Shown piece after piece: positions 44,196-53,495 of a DNA stretch of 64,000 bases; within the stretch, counting starts at the first letter, position 1; each line of letters begins with the position of its first letter. The translations under genes were made by a program, and so were the position numbers. Source of the stretch: JAAGZL01 sp964628835 (GTDB lineage: Bacteria > Pseudomonadota > Gammaproteobacteria > Chromatiales > Chromatiaceae); assembly GCA_964628835.1 (NCBI GenBank), contig CAZVME010000008.1:5632-69631 (forward strand). The letters are read 5' to 3'. Under the pieces are notes generated by a model that had not been told where the DNA came from, made no database searches, and saw only the letters and a list, made by a program, of their open reading frames with translations.

Positions 44196-44542
44196 TTTGC
44201 CTGCTGCATCCCATCATGGCCGCTGAAGTGGTGGTGCAGGAAGAGAATCTGGGACGGGTTCTGTGCGATCTACAGGCCCATCTGGGTGTGATACAGGACA
44301 TCTAGAAATGGAAGGAGAGCGCCACCATCAGCTGCGAGGTGGCCTTGGACAGATTATTGGGCTACACCACCGACCTATGCAGCATGCCCCAGGGACGCGG
44401 CCACTTCAGCACCATTTTCAAACGGTTTGATAGGATTTGAAGTCTGTAATACCCATATGTGAGCTGAAAATATTGGCCACATATGTTTTGAAGAACCCTT
44501 AAGCAGACATCGGTGGATTTTAACGAACTGCCAGAATGTGCC
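44196..44542 (+). repeat. Copy B of the duplicated segment
   Basis: Direct repeat of 40651-40972, with an extra stretch of about 24 bp after the fragment's stop (44448-44471). The last 66 bp are almost identical to copy A. See copy A and the broken EF-G fragment. Confidence 0.9.
44198..44440 (+). pseudogene. Broken C-terminal fragment of the EF-G paralogue
   Basis: These 81 codons align without gaps to the last 81 codons of the gene at 38844-40895 and keep its stop. They contain an in-frame TAG at 44303-44305, where the intact gene has TCG, plus several replacements (for example ...LCDLQAH... for ...LGDLQAR...). There is no start and no upstream part, so it cannot be functional protein. Many of the differences are silent, which suggests either an old duplication or exchange with a related strain before decay. 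Confidence 0.9.
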
Positions 44543-44690
44543 AACTCCGGACATTCGCTATATGTCACCGGAAAGATAGTTGATGTTGAGCGCTAACATT
44601 CAGAATCACGTAATGATTCGCCGCCAACGATCCTAATCCTAAACTGATGGAGAGCCGTTAGTTGTTTGAACAATGAAAGAACCTACTGTG

Positions 44691-45146
44691 CTATTGTGCT
44701 ATCTCATCACCAGAGCCTCCTGCCTCTATCGGTAGATCCTTGAACTTAGGTAAACCATCCTTCATATGATGCACTGTCTCCTGATAGTGTACGTGGAAGC
44801 CAGGCTTGAAGGTGATGTTCGAAATGACAACAGCCGGTATATCAACGAGTCCCATAGTTGGATGCTCGGTATAAATGTGGCCACCACAAGTCTTGCACCA
44901 CATACGATTACTTACAACGGTTTGGTTATTTGTGCCAGGATTTTTATTAAACGCAGCAATGTTTTCTGCGCCTTTGGTGATTTGTATGGTATCCGGTTTC
45001 CATAGAGTAAAGGCACTAACAGGCCCCGCCGACCAATGCCGACATGAATTGCAATGACAATAGGCCATAGCTTCCGGCTCACCACTTAACGCAAACTGGA
45101 CATCCCCACAAAAACAACTGGCTTCGTAATTTGTTTTTTTATTCAT
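44691..45146 (-). CDS. GFA-family (CENP-V/GFA) zinc protein
   Basis: The 151-aa protein has the GFA-domain cysteines: C11 and C13 (CFC), C30, C32 and C35 (CHCNSC), C84 and C87 (CKTC). These bind zinc in glutathione-dependent formaldehyde-activating enzyme-like proteins. Many family members have no proven enzyme activity. AGGAGG lies 6 nt before the start. It follows the nitrilase gene by 40 bp and is probably in the same operon. Confidence 0.88.
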   Translation of the reverse strand: MNKKTNYEASCFCGDVQFALSGEPEAMAYCHCNSCRHWSAGPVSAFTLWKPDTIQITKGAENIAAFNKNPGTNNQTVVSNRMWCKTCGGHIYTEHPTMGLVDIPAVVISNITFKPGFHVHYQETVHHMKDGLPKFKDLPIEAGGSGDEIAQ

Positions 45147-45186
45147 GATTTACCTCCTAATTACTTTTCCGTTAATGCCGTAAAAT

Positions 45187-46137
45187 TTATTGATCAAATT
45201 TGTTTTTAAATATCACAGGTGACTGGGTTTGGGTGTTTACGTGAAGTTGAAAAATGTCGGGTCGCGAATAATGACCTGCAACATCAAGCGCTCTTCTGGC
45301 AATGCCAACTTTCTCTCGGTCGATGTCACAATACAAGATGCCGACCTCTTCCCGCATTGGGCCTGTGATAATTTTTCCGCCTGGAGCAATAACAACGGAA
45401 TCTCCTGGATTCACCCACTCATTTGGGTCAGGATACAAGGTTGATATTTCAGGGAGATCGTCAGGAAAATCACTACCCTTCATGAGATTTCCACATCCCA
45501 CTACCCAGCAGCAGCCTTCACGTGCAATGTGTTGCAGACTTCCAATCCAGCCATCACCGCTATCGTAAGTCGGTGCGATGTAGATCTCCACGCCTTGTGA
45601 ATACAGCGCATATCGTGCCAACGGCATGTAGTTTTCCCAACACAATAAGGTACCAATACGACCAGCAGGGCTTTCAACGACTTTCAAACCAGACGCATCA
45701 CCAAATCCCCATACCATTCGTTCCGGGTTAGTCGGCATTAATTTACGGTGTTTATTCAAAAGCGAACCATCCGGCCCAATGATGATGACAGTGTTATACA
45801 ACGTCGATTGACTGAACTTGCTATCTCTCTCTTCAATGCCGCAGACGGTAGTGACTTTGTTAATTCGAGCGGCCTCATACAGTGGCAGCAAATCATCAGA
45901 TTCCATGTCGACGGCATTTTTTAATAAACATTGATGTAATTCCTCTGACAGGTTCCAGTCAATACCCGGCCTGAGACGCCACACCCAGGTGGGATAACCT
46001 GGAATGAATGCTTCAGTGAATACAACCAGTTCCGCACCATTGCCGGCAGCTTTTACAACCATAGTAACGGCTGATTCAATAGTCTTTTGTTTGTCCAGAA
46101 AAACTGGGGGGATTTGAATGATGGCCAACCGCGTCAC
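45187..46137 (-). CDS. Nitrilase
   Basis: The 316-aa carbon-nitrogen hydrolase has the triad E42 (FTEAFIPGYP), K132 (HRKLMPTN) and C166 (LLCWENYMPLAR); the CWEN segment is typical of true nitrilases that convert nitriles to acids and ammonia. The start is placed at GTG 46137 because GAGGG lies 7 nt before it and homologues start at this point; the frame stays open to an ATG at 46200. Substrate (aromatic, aliphatic or cyanide-like) cannot be told. It forms a likely operon with the GFA gene. Confidence 0.9.
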   Translation of the reverse strand: MTRLAIIQIPPVFLDKQKTIESAVTMVVKAAGNGAELVVFTEAFIPGYPTWVWRLRPGIDWNLSEELHQCLLKNAVDMESDDLLPLYEAARINKVTTVCGIEERDSKFSQSTLYNTVIIIGPDGSLLNKHRKLMPTNPERMVWGFGDASGLKVVESPAGRIGTLLCWENYMPLARYALYSQGVEIYIAPTYDSGDGWIGSLQHIAREGCCWVVGCGNLMKGSDFPDDLPEISTLYPDPNEWVNPGDSVVIAPGGKIITGPMREEVGILYCDIDREKVGIARRALDVAGHYSRPDIFQLHVNTQTQSPVIFKNKFDQ

Positions 46138-46348
46138 TTTTCTTCCCTCAATTTGGTCGATGTTGGTCTCCGAGATCTTTGCCTGATTACTGCAAGCCAA
46201 CGGTTACAAGCATATTACAAGAACCCTCAGGCTGACCCAGAGCATCAACAATTCACAGGGTCTCAATACCGCCTCAACAGCTGCCAGAGGTTAGAGTGTC
46301 CGGTACCGCAGACAAGTAGTTGAAAGATCTGTTTGTTCGGTGCAAACA

Positions 46349-46870
46349 CTACTGCTCGATTCTGATAGGAACCATAATGTGTGCATATGGTGTCTCTTTC
46401 CACATCACATAGGGACCGCCGTTATATGGGTCGTCAGACAACCCTTTTAGAAGCTCTTTAGGTGCGACAATCATTATGTGAGGTCCTTCCTGAACCCATA
46501 CATCGCCATTATTAGGATCTTTAGCTGCAGGATTAGAGTTACTCACATAGGCATCACCCTGCATCATGTATGAAACACCAATGCGGTCAGTATGGAAATC
46601 CGAACCAGAGGCAGCGGCTTGCATCAATTTTGCCCACACTTGATCATTGCACATCGGATGATTATCTCCAGGACCTATTCCGGGCATGCATACCCAGCCG
46701 TTTGAACCTTTTCGTAACATTGTCCCATCGACATCCATGACTGAAGCATTCTTACTGATACTCAGGTGTGCCGCACTTTGGGCGCGGGAGACTGTTTCAG
46801 CAGTAGATTCAATGCCATAACTGTTTGCCGAAATCAGTAATGTGGTGAGAAAAAAGGTTAGATTACGCAT
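46349..46870 (-). CDS. Secreted hypothetical protein
   Basis: This 173-aa precursor has a signal peptide (about 1-19) and no recognised enzyme motif. Visible features are VCMPGIGPGDNHPMCNDQVW with two Cys, and a Gly/Pro-rich C-terminal half (WVQEGPHIMIVAPKELLKG, YAHIMVP). The start at 46870 has GGAGG 5 nt upstream; an ATG at 46915 is in frame but lacks that site. It lies on the same strand as the nitrilase, 211 bp upstream, so it may share its promoter. Confidence 0.75.
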   Translation of the reverse strand: MRNLTFFLTTLLISANSYGIESTAETVSRAQSAAHLSISKNASVMDVDGTMLRKGSNGWVCMPGIGPGDNHPMCNDQVWAKLMQAAASGSDFHTDRIGVSYMMQGDAYVSNSNPAAKDPNNGDVWVQEGPHIMIVAPKELLKGLSDDPYNGGPYVMWKETPYAHIMVPIRIEQ

Positions 46871-47278
46871 GATGACCTCCCGCTGATGTTTGTGTGTACA
46901 GAAAAACCTCTTCAATTACTAAAACGTAGTATATTAGTCGGGAATTGCAATATGAGTTGACGCTGGTTGTCACATGGGCAGGCTTAATATTGAACAGTGG
47001 TGATTCTTAGCGGACATCAATCATGGCTGCTGGACACCTGGAGAGTGCATGGGTTTGACCAAAATTCCCCTTCAGCGGCTGAGTATAAATGGCCGGTTTC
47101 ACTGGACTCTAGCCCAGCTGGTATTCGAGCAAAATGGCTCTGGTGTGTCGGTTTTGGCCGTTGGCCAGCAAATTGGTAGCGTCCGCTTTTGCTACGATGT
47201 GGATACCGTATCTATCAGGTAATGCGTGGCTTAAATTGTTATCTGTTGTCAGATCGAATTACACCTTTTACGTCTGAT
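46871..47278. other. 408-bp gap upstream of the secreted hypothetical
   Basis: The left part is the promoter region of the secreted hypothetical. The remainder up to hpt has no ORF with protein-like composition that I trust, no tRNA and no clear hairpin. Confidence 0.4.
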
Positions 47279-47836
47279 CTACTCATGCTCCTCACTTACG
47301 GCAAAGATTCCTGGCGCGTTCCGCAGGTAACCTTTGTAATCCATGCCATATCCAAACACATAGCGGTCTTCCACCTGTAGTCCGATAAAATCCGCCTTGT
47401 AGCCGTTGCTCCTCTGATGGAGTTTTTCCACCACCACTGCAGATAGCACCCTGGTGGCACCCATCTCATTACAAAAATCAGCAATGGCTTGCAGGGTTAT
47501 GCCCTCATCCAGAATGTCGTCAATGATCAGGACATTTTCACCCTTGAGTTCCTGGTGGTTGCGTTTGATCCAACTCAGCTCTCCGGCTGATGTTGCCCCG
47601 TGATACCTGGTGGCATGGAGGTAGTCCACCCGCAGGGGAAAATCCAGTCTTGGCAGCAGTTTTCCAGTTGCTATCAAGCCGCCATTCATAATGCAGAGGA
47701 TGATGGGATCACTCTCGGCAAGCTGCTCGGTTACTTCAGCGGCGATTCTGTCCAGCACGGCCTCCACCTGTGGTTCTGAATAGAGCATATCTGCCTGCTC
47801 ATAAACCGTCCGTGCATATTTTGCATCTATTGTCAT
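47279..47836 (-). CDS. hpt: Hypoxanthine-guanine phosphoribosyltransferase
   Basis: The 185-aa enzyme salvages hypoxanthine or guanine with PRPP. The PRPP-binding loop VLIIDDILDEGITLQ, the base-site segment (YKADFIGLQVEDRYVFGYGMDYKG) and the N-terminal IMNGGL are present. It lies 2 bp after nagZ on the same strand, the usual pairing in Pseudomonas-type genomes. Confidence 0.95.
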   Translation of the reverse strand: MTIDAKYARTVYEQADMLYSEPQVEAVLDRIAAEVTEQLAESDPIILCIMNGGLIATGKLLPRLDFPLRVDYLHATRYHGATSAGELSWIKRNHQELKGENVLIIDDILDEGITLQAIADFCNEMGATRVLSAVVVEKLHQRSNGYKADFIGLQVEDRYVFGYGMDYKGYLRNAPGIFAVSEEHE

Positions 47837-47838
47837 GT

Positions 47839-48885
47839 CTATATATCCAAACTCAGAGAGGGAGATTCATTGTACTGTGCAATCGCCTCTACAGCTGATT
47901 TCCAGCGTGGGTCAAGATGTATTGCGTCTCTATCTACAGCGCCACGTCCATGCATGCGCACCATGCGCATCTGGGCCACCGGGTCTTTATGCTCATTCAG
48001 TGCTTCCAGCACCTGGATGGCCCCAGCCTGATTATTACACACCAGTATCATATCGCAGCCCGCATCCAGAGCAGATCTGGCCCGATCCTGATAACCACCC
48101 GCCACATCAGCTGCCGCCATGGTCAGGTCGTCACTGAAAATCACGCCTTGAAACCCCATTCGGTTGCGCAGGACATCTTTGAGCCAGAAGCTGGAGAATC
48201 CCGCAAGCTCCGGCGACAGCTGTTCGAATATCACGTGCGCCGGCATTATCGCCTCCAGACCATGTTCAATCATGCGCGAAAACGGGAGCATGTCATCCAT
48301 CCAGATATCCTCCTGGCGTCTGCCGTCGATGGGTAAAGTGTGATGTGAATCCTCCTCCACCCCTCCATGACCGGGAAAGTGTTTTCCCACTGCTGCCATA
48401 CCGGCTTCATGCACCCCCTGCATCCAGGAGTGGGCCAGCTCAGAAACTATGGTGGGTTTGGCATGGAAGGCGCGATCGCCAATAACCCTGCTGGCGCCGC
48501 GCCCCAGATCCAGCACCGGGGCAAAACTGAAATCCACCCCAACCGCACGCAGTTCTGCGGCCATCAACCAACCCACGTCCCGGGCCGTGTTTCTGGCCCG
48601 CTTGCTGTTTTTTGCGTGTATTTCGCCAAACCAGCTGGCCGGAGGGAGGCGCACAAACCCATCCTGGAAGCGTTGCACCCGCCCGCCTTCCTGGTCCACT
48701 GCAATCAATAGCTCAGGCTTTCTGAGTGAGTGTATTTGTTGTATAAGCCCTTGTATTTGTTCGGGTGATTCATAATTTCTACTAAACAGGATTACCCCTC
48801 CAGCAGCAGGATGATCCAGCATTTCACGTTCTTCTGGAGTCAGCTCCACCCCAGACAGATCGAACATTAGTGGCCCATGGCTCAT
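47839..48885 (-). CDS. nagZ: Beta-N-acetylhexosaminidase NagZ
   Basis: NagZ removes GlcNAc from recycled muropeptides in the cytoplasm. The 348-aa family 3 glycosidase shows AVDQEGGRVQRF, GKHFPGHGGVEEDSHHTLP (flexible catalytic loop) and the nucleophile in IFSDDLTM. It starts the nagZ-hpt pair. The FliL-like gene is divergent from it. Confidence 0.95.
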   Translation of the reverse strand: MSHGPLMFDLSGVELTPEEREMLDHPAAGGVILFSRNYESPEQIQGLIQQIHSLRKPELLIAVDQEGGRVQRFQDGFVRLPPASWFGEIHAKNSKRARNTARDVGWLMAAELRAVGVDFSFAPVLDLGRGASRVIGDRAFHAKPTIVSELAHSWMQGVHEAGMAAVGKHFPGHGGVEEDSHHTLPIDGRRQEDIWMDDMLPFSRMIEHGLEAIMPAHVIFEQLSPELAGFSSFWLKDVLRNRMGFQGVIFSDDLTMAAADVAGGYQDRARSALDAGCDMILVCNNQAGAIQVLEALNEHKDPVAQMRMVRMHGRGAVDRDAIHLDPRWKSAVEAIAQYNESPSLSLDI

Positions 48886-48961
48886 ATAACAAATTCCAAT
48901 TAAGTTTTCTCTTCCGGTGCCGATATCTACTACGATGCTGTTATAACAGAAATCTGGAGAA

Positions 48962-49363
48962 ATGATGCGATTTATATCACTATTGCTACTGGTCTGCTCG
49001 GCACTCTATTCCGGGTTTATCATTGCTGAAGATGAGGCGAAAGAGAAAAAGAATATTGCGTATTTTTCACTCAAGCCATCGCTGATCGCCAATGTGCATG
49101 GCAAGGCCCGTTATGCCAGGTTTGATGTACAACTTATGGCCAATGATGAAGAGAGCATTCCTGATCTGCGGCTGCACGCCCCAGCGATTCGGCATGAACT
49201 CCTGCTGCTGATGGGTGACCAGAAGGGAGAGGATCTGAAGAGTCCGAAGGGTAAGGAGAGATTCAGGCAGACTGCCCTGAGCGCGGTGGGAAAAGTAGTC
49301 AAGGCACAGACCGGAACCAACAGCGTAAAGGATCTGTTCTTCACCAGCTTTTTCGTTCAGTAG
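48962..49363 (+). CDS. FliL-like protein
   Basis: The 133-aa precursor has an N-terminal hydrophobic segment (about 4-22) and a domain like FliL, the flagellar stator-associated protein (YFSLKPSLIANVHGKARYARFDVQLMA; the end shows the ...VKDLFFTSFFVQ tail). It has no flagellar neighbour. Stand-alone FliL-like proteins next to nagZ or unrelated genes are known and their function is unclear. Its 3' end faces the permease gene 42 bp away. Confidence 0.8.
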   Translation: MMRFISLLLLVCSALYSGFIIAEDEAKEKKNIAYFSLKPSLIANVHGKARYARFDVQLMANDEESIPDLRLHAPAIRHELLLLMGDQKGEDLKSPKGKERFRQTALSAVGKVVKAQTGTNSVKDLFFTSFFVQ

Positions 49364-49405
49364 GAGGACTATGTAGATCAGCTGCATCTTTCCGTGCCGC
49401 TAATC

Positions 49406-50197
49406 TTACTGGTTTCTCACATCCAGCCTGTCTCGCAGGTGATCTCCCAGCAGGTTGATGGATAACACAACCAGCATAATGCACACCCCTGGCGCCAGGA
49501 CCAGATGTGGCGCCACCAGCATGTACCTGGCCCCATCCCTAATCATGCTGCCCCAGGATGCCGCAGGCGGCTGTACCCCCAGTCCCAGAAATGAGAGGCC
49601 GGCCTCTGCTATCACAATCCCGGCCACACCAAATGTGGCCTCAATTATCAGGGGTGCGGCAATCAGTGGCAACAGATGCTTTCTGACAATGGGTATCCTG
49701 CCCTGCCCCAGAGCGATTGCTGCTGCAACATGATCCCGGTGTTTCAAGGAGAGGACCTGAGCTCGCGCCAGCCTGGCGTACCCCACCCAACCCACAATGG
49801 AGAGGGCGATTATTACGTTGTCTATACCCGGCCCCATGACACCAGCCAATGCAATCGCCAGAAGAATACCGGGAAAGGCGAGAAATACATCGATGATCCG
49901 TACCAGCATCAGATCGGCGACACCACCGCTGTAGGCAGCAAAGGCCCCCAGCATGGTGCCACAAAAGGCAGAAATGGCCACCACCCACACCGCCACCAGA
50001 AACGAGGTCTGAGCACCCATGACCAGTCTATCCAGCACTGGTCGCCCTAACTCATCACTCCCCAGAATATTCTCCATACCCGGCGGCACCAGGATATGCG
50101 GCAAGTCTATCTGGTCCGGGGTCAGTGGTAGTAGTGGTCCAAAAATTGAAGTCAGCATCCAGAGCAGAAGGATCGCAAGAAAGAGCTTAAGCCTCAT
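49406..50197 (-). CDS. Peptide/nickel-type ABC transporter permease (DppC-like)
   Basis: The 263-aa inner membrane permease has an N-terminal anchoring helix, a LGSDELGRPVLDRLVMG segment, five further helices and the EAA loop (EAGLSFLGLGVQPPAASWG) that contacts the ATPase. It overlaps the DppB-like gene by 4 bp. It belongs with the permease upstream and the binding protein at 54298-55797. The ATPase genes are not in the window. Confidence 0.92.
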   Translation of the reverse strand: MRLKLFLAILLLWMLTSIFGPLLPLTPDQIDLPHILVPPGMENILGSDELGRPVLDRLVMGAQTSFLVAVWVVAISAFCGTMLGAFAAYSGGVADLMLVRIIDVFLAFPGILLAIALAGVMGPGIDNVIIALSIVGWVGYARLARAQVLSLKHRDHVAAAIALGQGRIPIVRKHLLPLIAAPLIIEATFGVAGIVIAEAGLSFLGLGVQPPAASWGSMIRDGARYMLVAPHLVLAPGVCIMLVVLSINLLGDHLRDRLDVRNQ

Positions 50198-51126
50198 GTA
50201 TCCTCTCCCAGGCGAATGCGTGGATCAATCGCGACATATACCAGATCGGTAAGGGTATTAACCACCACATAGGCCAGGCTGATCACCAGGACACAGCCCT
50301 GAACCACCGGGTAGTCACGTTTCTGTATGGACTCCACCAGCAATGAGCCTAACCCCGGCCAGGAGAACACGGTTTCTGTAATGACCGCACCGCCCAGGAG
50401 CGTACCCAGCTGCAGACCGAGCAAGGTTATCACCGGCAACCAGGCATTACGCATGGCATGTCGCCAGATCACCCTGCTTTCAGGTAGCCCCTTGGCCCTG
50501 GCAGTCCGCACAAAATCCTCATTCAACACCTCCAGCAGGCTACTTCGCACCATGCGTGCAAGAATGGCCGCAAGTGCTGTACCCAGAGTAATGGCAGGCA
50601 GGATGACATGCTCCACCCCACCCCGACCACTGACGGGAGTAACACCAAGCCAGAGGGAAAAGATCAGGATCAGAATTGGCCCCATCCAAAAGTTTGGAAT
50701 GGAAACGCCCAGCAGAGAAAAGCTCATGGCTCCCACATCCACCATACTGTCTTTTCTAATTGCCGCAACAACGCCCACAGGGACAGCAATTATCACGGCG
50801 AACAGCAGTGCGTAAACCGCAAGTTCCAGTGTTGCCGGTAGTCTGTCTGTTAGGATATCTGTGATGGGTCTTTGACTATGCAAAGAGGTTCCAAGATCCA
50901 GTCTTGCCAACCCTTTGAAATAGTTGATGAGCTGTTCCTGTACCGGCAAGTCCAACCCCAGTGCCATCCGAAGAGCTTCCCGATCGGCCGGATGGGCAGA
51001 CTCTCCCAGCATCACTTCAACCGGATCACCAGGGACCAGATGAATCAGGAGAAATACCATGCACACCACTCCAAAAACCACCAGAATGGCACTGGAGAGT
51101 CTGGAGATAATATACCCGCTATTCAT
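50194..51126 (-). CDS. Peptide/nickel-type ABC transporter permease (DppB-like)
   Basis: The 310-aa permease has six helices, the start FGVVCMVFLLIHLVPGDPV and the EAA region RTARAKGLPESRVIWRHAMRNAWLPVI, typical of DppB/OppB. It forms the transmembrane channel with the DppC-like protein. It lies 119 bp downstream of the PAS-GGDEF-EAL gene, which splits the transporter operon. Confidence 0.92.
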   Translation of the reverse strand: MNSGYIISRLSSAILVVFGVVCMVFLLIHLVPGDPVEVMLGESAHPADREALRMALGLDLPVQEQLINYFKGLARLDLGTSLHSQRPITDILTDRLPATLELAVYALLFAVIIAVPVGVVAAIRKDSMVDVGAMSFSLLGVSIPNFWMGPILILIFSLWLGVTPVSGRGGVEHVILPAITLGTALAAILARMVRSSLLEVLNEDFVRTARAKGLPESRVIWRHAMRNAWLPVITLLGLQLGTLLGGAVITETVFSWPGLGSLLVESIQKRDYPVVQGCVLVISLAYVVVNTLTDLVYVAIDPRIRLGEDT

Positions 51127-51245
51127 TAAGCATGGAGACCCTGATTGACATCACCGATGTGCTGAGTTTGGGTCTAAATGGCGATAATCGCAAGACGCGA
51201 AGCAAGCATCGCGGTTGGCGTGAAGCAAAGAAGATACCGCTTAGG

Positions 51246-53495
51246 TCAGATCAGGATATTAAGCAGAGGAACCGGACGTCCGAAGGCATAGCCCTGTACA
51301 TAGTCAACTCCAATCTCATCCAGCATCGCAATTGTCTCATCGTTCTCAACAAATTCTGCGATGGTCTTCATCCCCATAACCTGCCCAATCTCGTTGATGG
51401 ATTTCACCATGGCGCGGTCAATTGGATTCTTCACAATATCCTTTACAAACATCCCGTCAATCTTCAGGTAATCCACCGGCAGGTTTTTCAGGTAGCCAAA
51501 TGATGAAAGGCCACTGCCAAAATCGTCCAAGGCAAAGCTGCATCCAATACTGCGCAAAGTAGTAATGAAGTTGGACGCCATTGATAGATTGGCTATTGCA
51601 GCAGTTTCAGTGATTTCGAAACAGATTTTTTCTGGATTCATCCCAGTTTCATCAAACTTGTTAATTATAAAGTCCAAAAAACCATTTTCCGTCAACGACT
51701 GGCCGGAGAGGTTGATGGAACACAAACCAATGTTGGATAGAAATGCATGATGCTCCATTAACAGGCAAAAACTGTTGTTGATCACCCAGCGATCGAGCAT
51801 GGCAATAAGGTTATAGCGCTCAGCAGCAGGCAGGAATGCCCCCGGTGGAATTATGTTACCATCATCATCCCGCATCCGAATAAGAAGCTCGTAATGCAGC
51901 CGTTTCTCAGACAGATTTACCAAGGGGTTTATGGTCTGAGCAAACAGTAGCAGTTGGTTCTCTTCCAAGGCTCGATATATGCGGGTAACCCACTCCATTT
52001 CACCATGGCGCTGGGCCAAATCTCTGTCTTCACTGGTGTAGATATGGATTCGATTACGTCCAAGATCTTTGGCCATATAGCATGCTGCATCTGCATTTCT
52101 AAACAGTTCGGTGAGGTTATTGTCCTCATTGGTAATAGCAACCAGTCCGATACTAACCCCAATCTTGAATAGACGGTCTTCCCATTTAAATTGAAATTGT
52201 TTGACTATCTCCTGCAGATTTTCTGCCACCTTATTGGCATTCTCCAGGCTGCAATGTTCCATCAGTATTCCAAACTCATCCCCACCCAGACGGGCCAGGG
52301 TATCGTTTGAGCGCACCTGTTCTGTTAGGTGCTGTGATACCTGACGCAACAGTTCGTCACCTGCAGAGTGTCCGCAGGTATCATTCACCACCTTGAACTG
52401 ATCCAGATCCATAAAACAGATGGCATGATGCTGTCTGCGACTGCTTCTACTGTCGATGAGTTTTTGCACCCGCGCCTCAAATTCGCGCCGATTGACCAAC
52501 CCGGTCAGTGAGTCATGGCTGGCCTCATAAGATAACTGTTCGGTAAGTTGGTGCGCCTCAGTGATATCTTCAACTGTGCATAGATAGTAGGTGATTGTCC
52601 CCTTGGAGTCCTTAATGGGCGAGATGACTATGTACGCCCAGTAACGTTCTCCATTCTTCTTCTTGTTACACACCTCTCCTCGCCACTCGCGCCCATTGCT
52701 CAGGGCAGACCGCATCTCCTTTCCATGTTCGATCAGGGTCTCTCTGGACTGAAGGTATTGGGAGGATTTGCCCATGACCTCCTCCGATGTGTATCCAGTG
52801 ACCTGAGTGAACTTGGTATTTACATATATGATTCTGTTGTCACTATCCACGATCAGAACCACACTGGCGCTCTGTTCTACCGTATGGGTCAGAACCTGAA
52901 GCTGTTCTTCTGCCTGTTTGCGATGGGTAATGTCACGCCCGATCCCTATCAGCCCCAACAGCTCTCCATTTGCACCATGGAAAGGGCTCCTGATGCTATC
53001 TATCAACTGCATTCTGTTATCGGGATAGGTTATCCACTCTTCATGTCGATGGCCGGCCCCTTGTGCCATGATGGTATGGTCCTGGCTCCTGATCTTTTCC
53101 GCCTTGCTCTCATCAAACAGGTCAAAATCGGTCTTGCCAATCAGATCGCCTTCACAGCATCCAACATAATCACAATATGCCAGGTTACAACCGAGATATT
53201 TACTGTCCTTATCCTTGAAGAAAATAAGATCTGGGATCGAGTCTATCAATGACCTCAGCATGGCACGGTCTCGCGCTAGCTCGGACTCGGAACTGGCCTT
53301 TAGACCCTCATAGAGACTTTGCATCTCTTTAGTTGAAATGCTTAGAGAGCGTTCGCTGGTATAGCGATCCTTATCCGACTCCTGGTATGTGTGATCAACC
53401 AGCTCCAGAAGCATCTCCAACTGCTCATTGTCAGGATCATTGCTACCCGACGGTATTCCAGCTTTTTTGAGTTGCCTGGTTAAAAGCCTATGCAT
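51246..53495 (-). CDS. PAS-GGDEF-EAL cyclic di-GMP enzyme
   Basis: The 749-aa protein has an N-terminal LLTRQLKKAG...LLELVDHTYQE region, two PAS domains (about 75-190 and 195-310) and then a GGDEF domain with intact RLGGDEFG. The EAL domain follows, with ELLIR in place of EAL, EITET, LDDFGSGLSSF, the K of YLKIDG, and QGYAFG. Most phosphodiesterase ligands are present, so both synthesis and breakdown of cyclic di-GMP are possible. No membrane helices are visible, so it is likely cytoplasmic. It sits among peptide transporter genes. Confidence 0.9.
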   Translation of the reverse strand: MHRLLTRQLKKAGIPSGSNDPDNEQLEMLLELVDHTYQESDKDRYTSERSLSISTKEMQSLYEGLKASSESELARDRAMLRSLIDSIPDLIFFKDKDSKYLGCNLAYCDYVGCCEGDLIGKTDFDLFDESKAEKIRSQDHTIMAQGAGHRHEEWITYPDNRMQLIDSIRSPFHGANGELLGLIGIGRDITHRKQAEEQLQVLTHTVEQSASVVLIVDSDNRIIYVNTKFTQVTGYTSEEVMGKSSQYLQSRETLIEHGKEMRSALSNGREWRGEVCNKKKNGERYWAYIVISPIKDSKGTITYYLCTVEDITEAHQLTEQLSYEASHDSLTGLVNRREFEARVQKLIDSRSSRRQHHAICFMDLDQFKVVNDTCGHSAGDELLRQVSQHLTEQVRSNDTLARLGGDEFGILMEHCSLENANKVAENLQEIVKQFQFKWEDRLFKIGVSIGLVAITNEDNNLTELFRNADAACYMAKDLGRNRIHIYTSEDRDLAQRHGEMEWVTRIYRALEENQLLLFAQTINPLVNLSEKRLHYELLIRMRDDDGNIIPPGAFLPAAERYNLIAMLDRWVINNSFCLLMEHHAFLSNIGLCSINLSGQSLTENGFLDFIINKFDETGMNPEKICFEITETAAIANLSMASNFITTLRSIGCSFALDDFGSGLSSFGYLKNLPVDYLKIDGMFVKDIVKNPIDRAMVKSINEIGQVMGMKTIAEFVENDETIAMLDEIGVDYVQGYAFGRPVPLLNILI

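Larger units (their letters stand above)
43967..44690. other. Gap upstream of the cytochrome operon with the broken EF-G fragment
   Basis: This 724-bp gap should hold the minus-strand promoter of the cytochrome operon near its left end. An 11-bp tandem repeat (ATTAGCATTCC twice) lies at about 43982-44003. The middle is repeat copy B (44196-44542). The right part (44543-44690) shows nothing I can name. Confidence 0.6.

Noticed and set aside
44362..44568. Minus-strand ORF in repeat copy B that resembles one at 40817-41146
   Set aside because: The two are similar only because the DNA is duplicated; they are antisense to the EF-G paralogue end and have no protein features.
51132..51503. 123-codon plus-strand ORF at the 3' end of the GGDEF-EAL gene
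   Set aside because: Most of it is antisense to the conserved EAL domain; the part outside shows no family.
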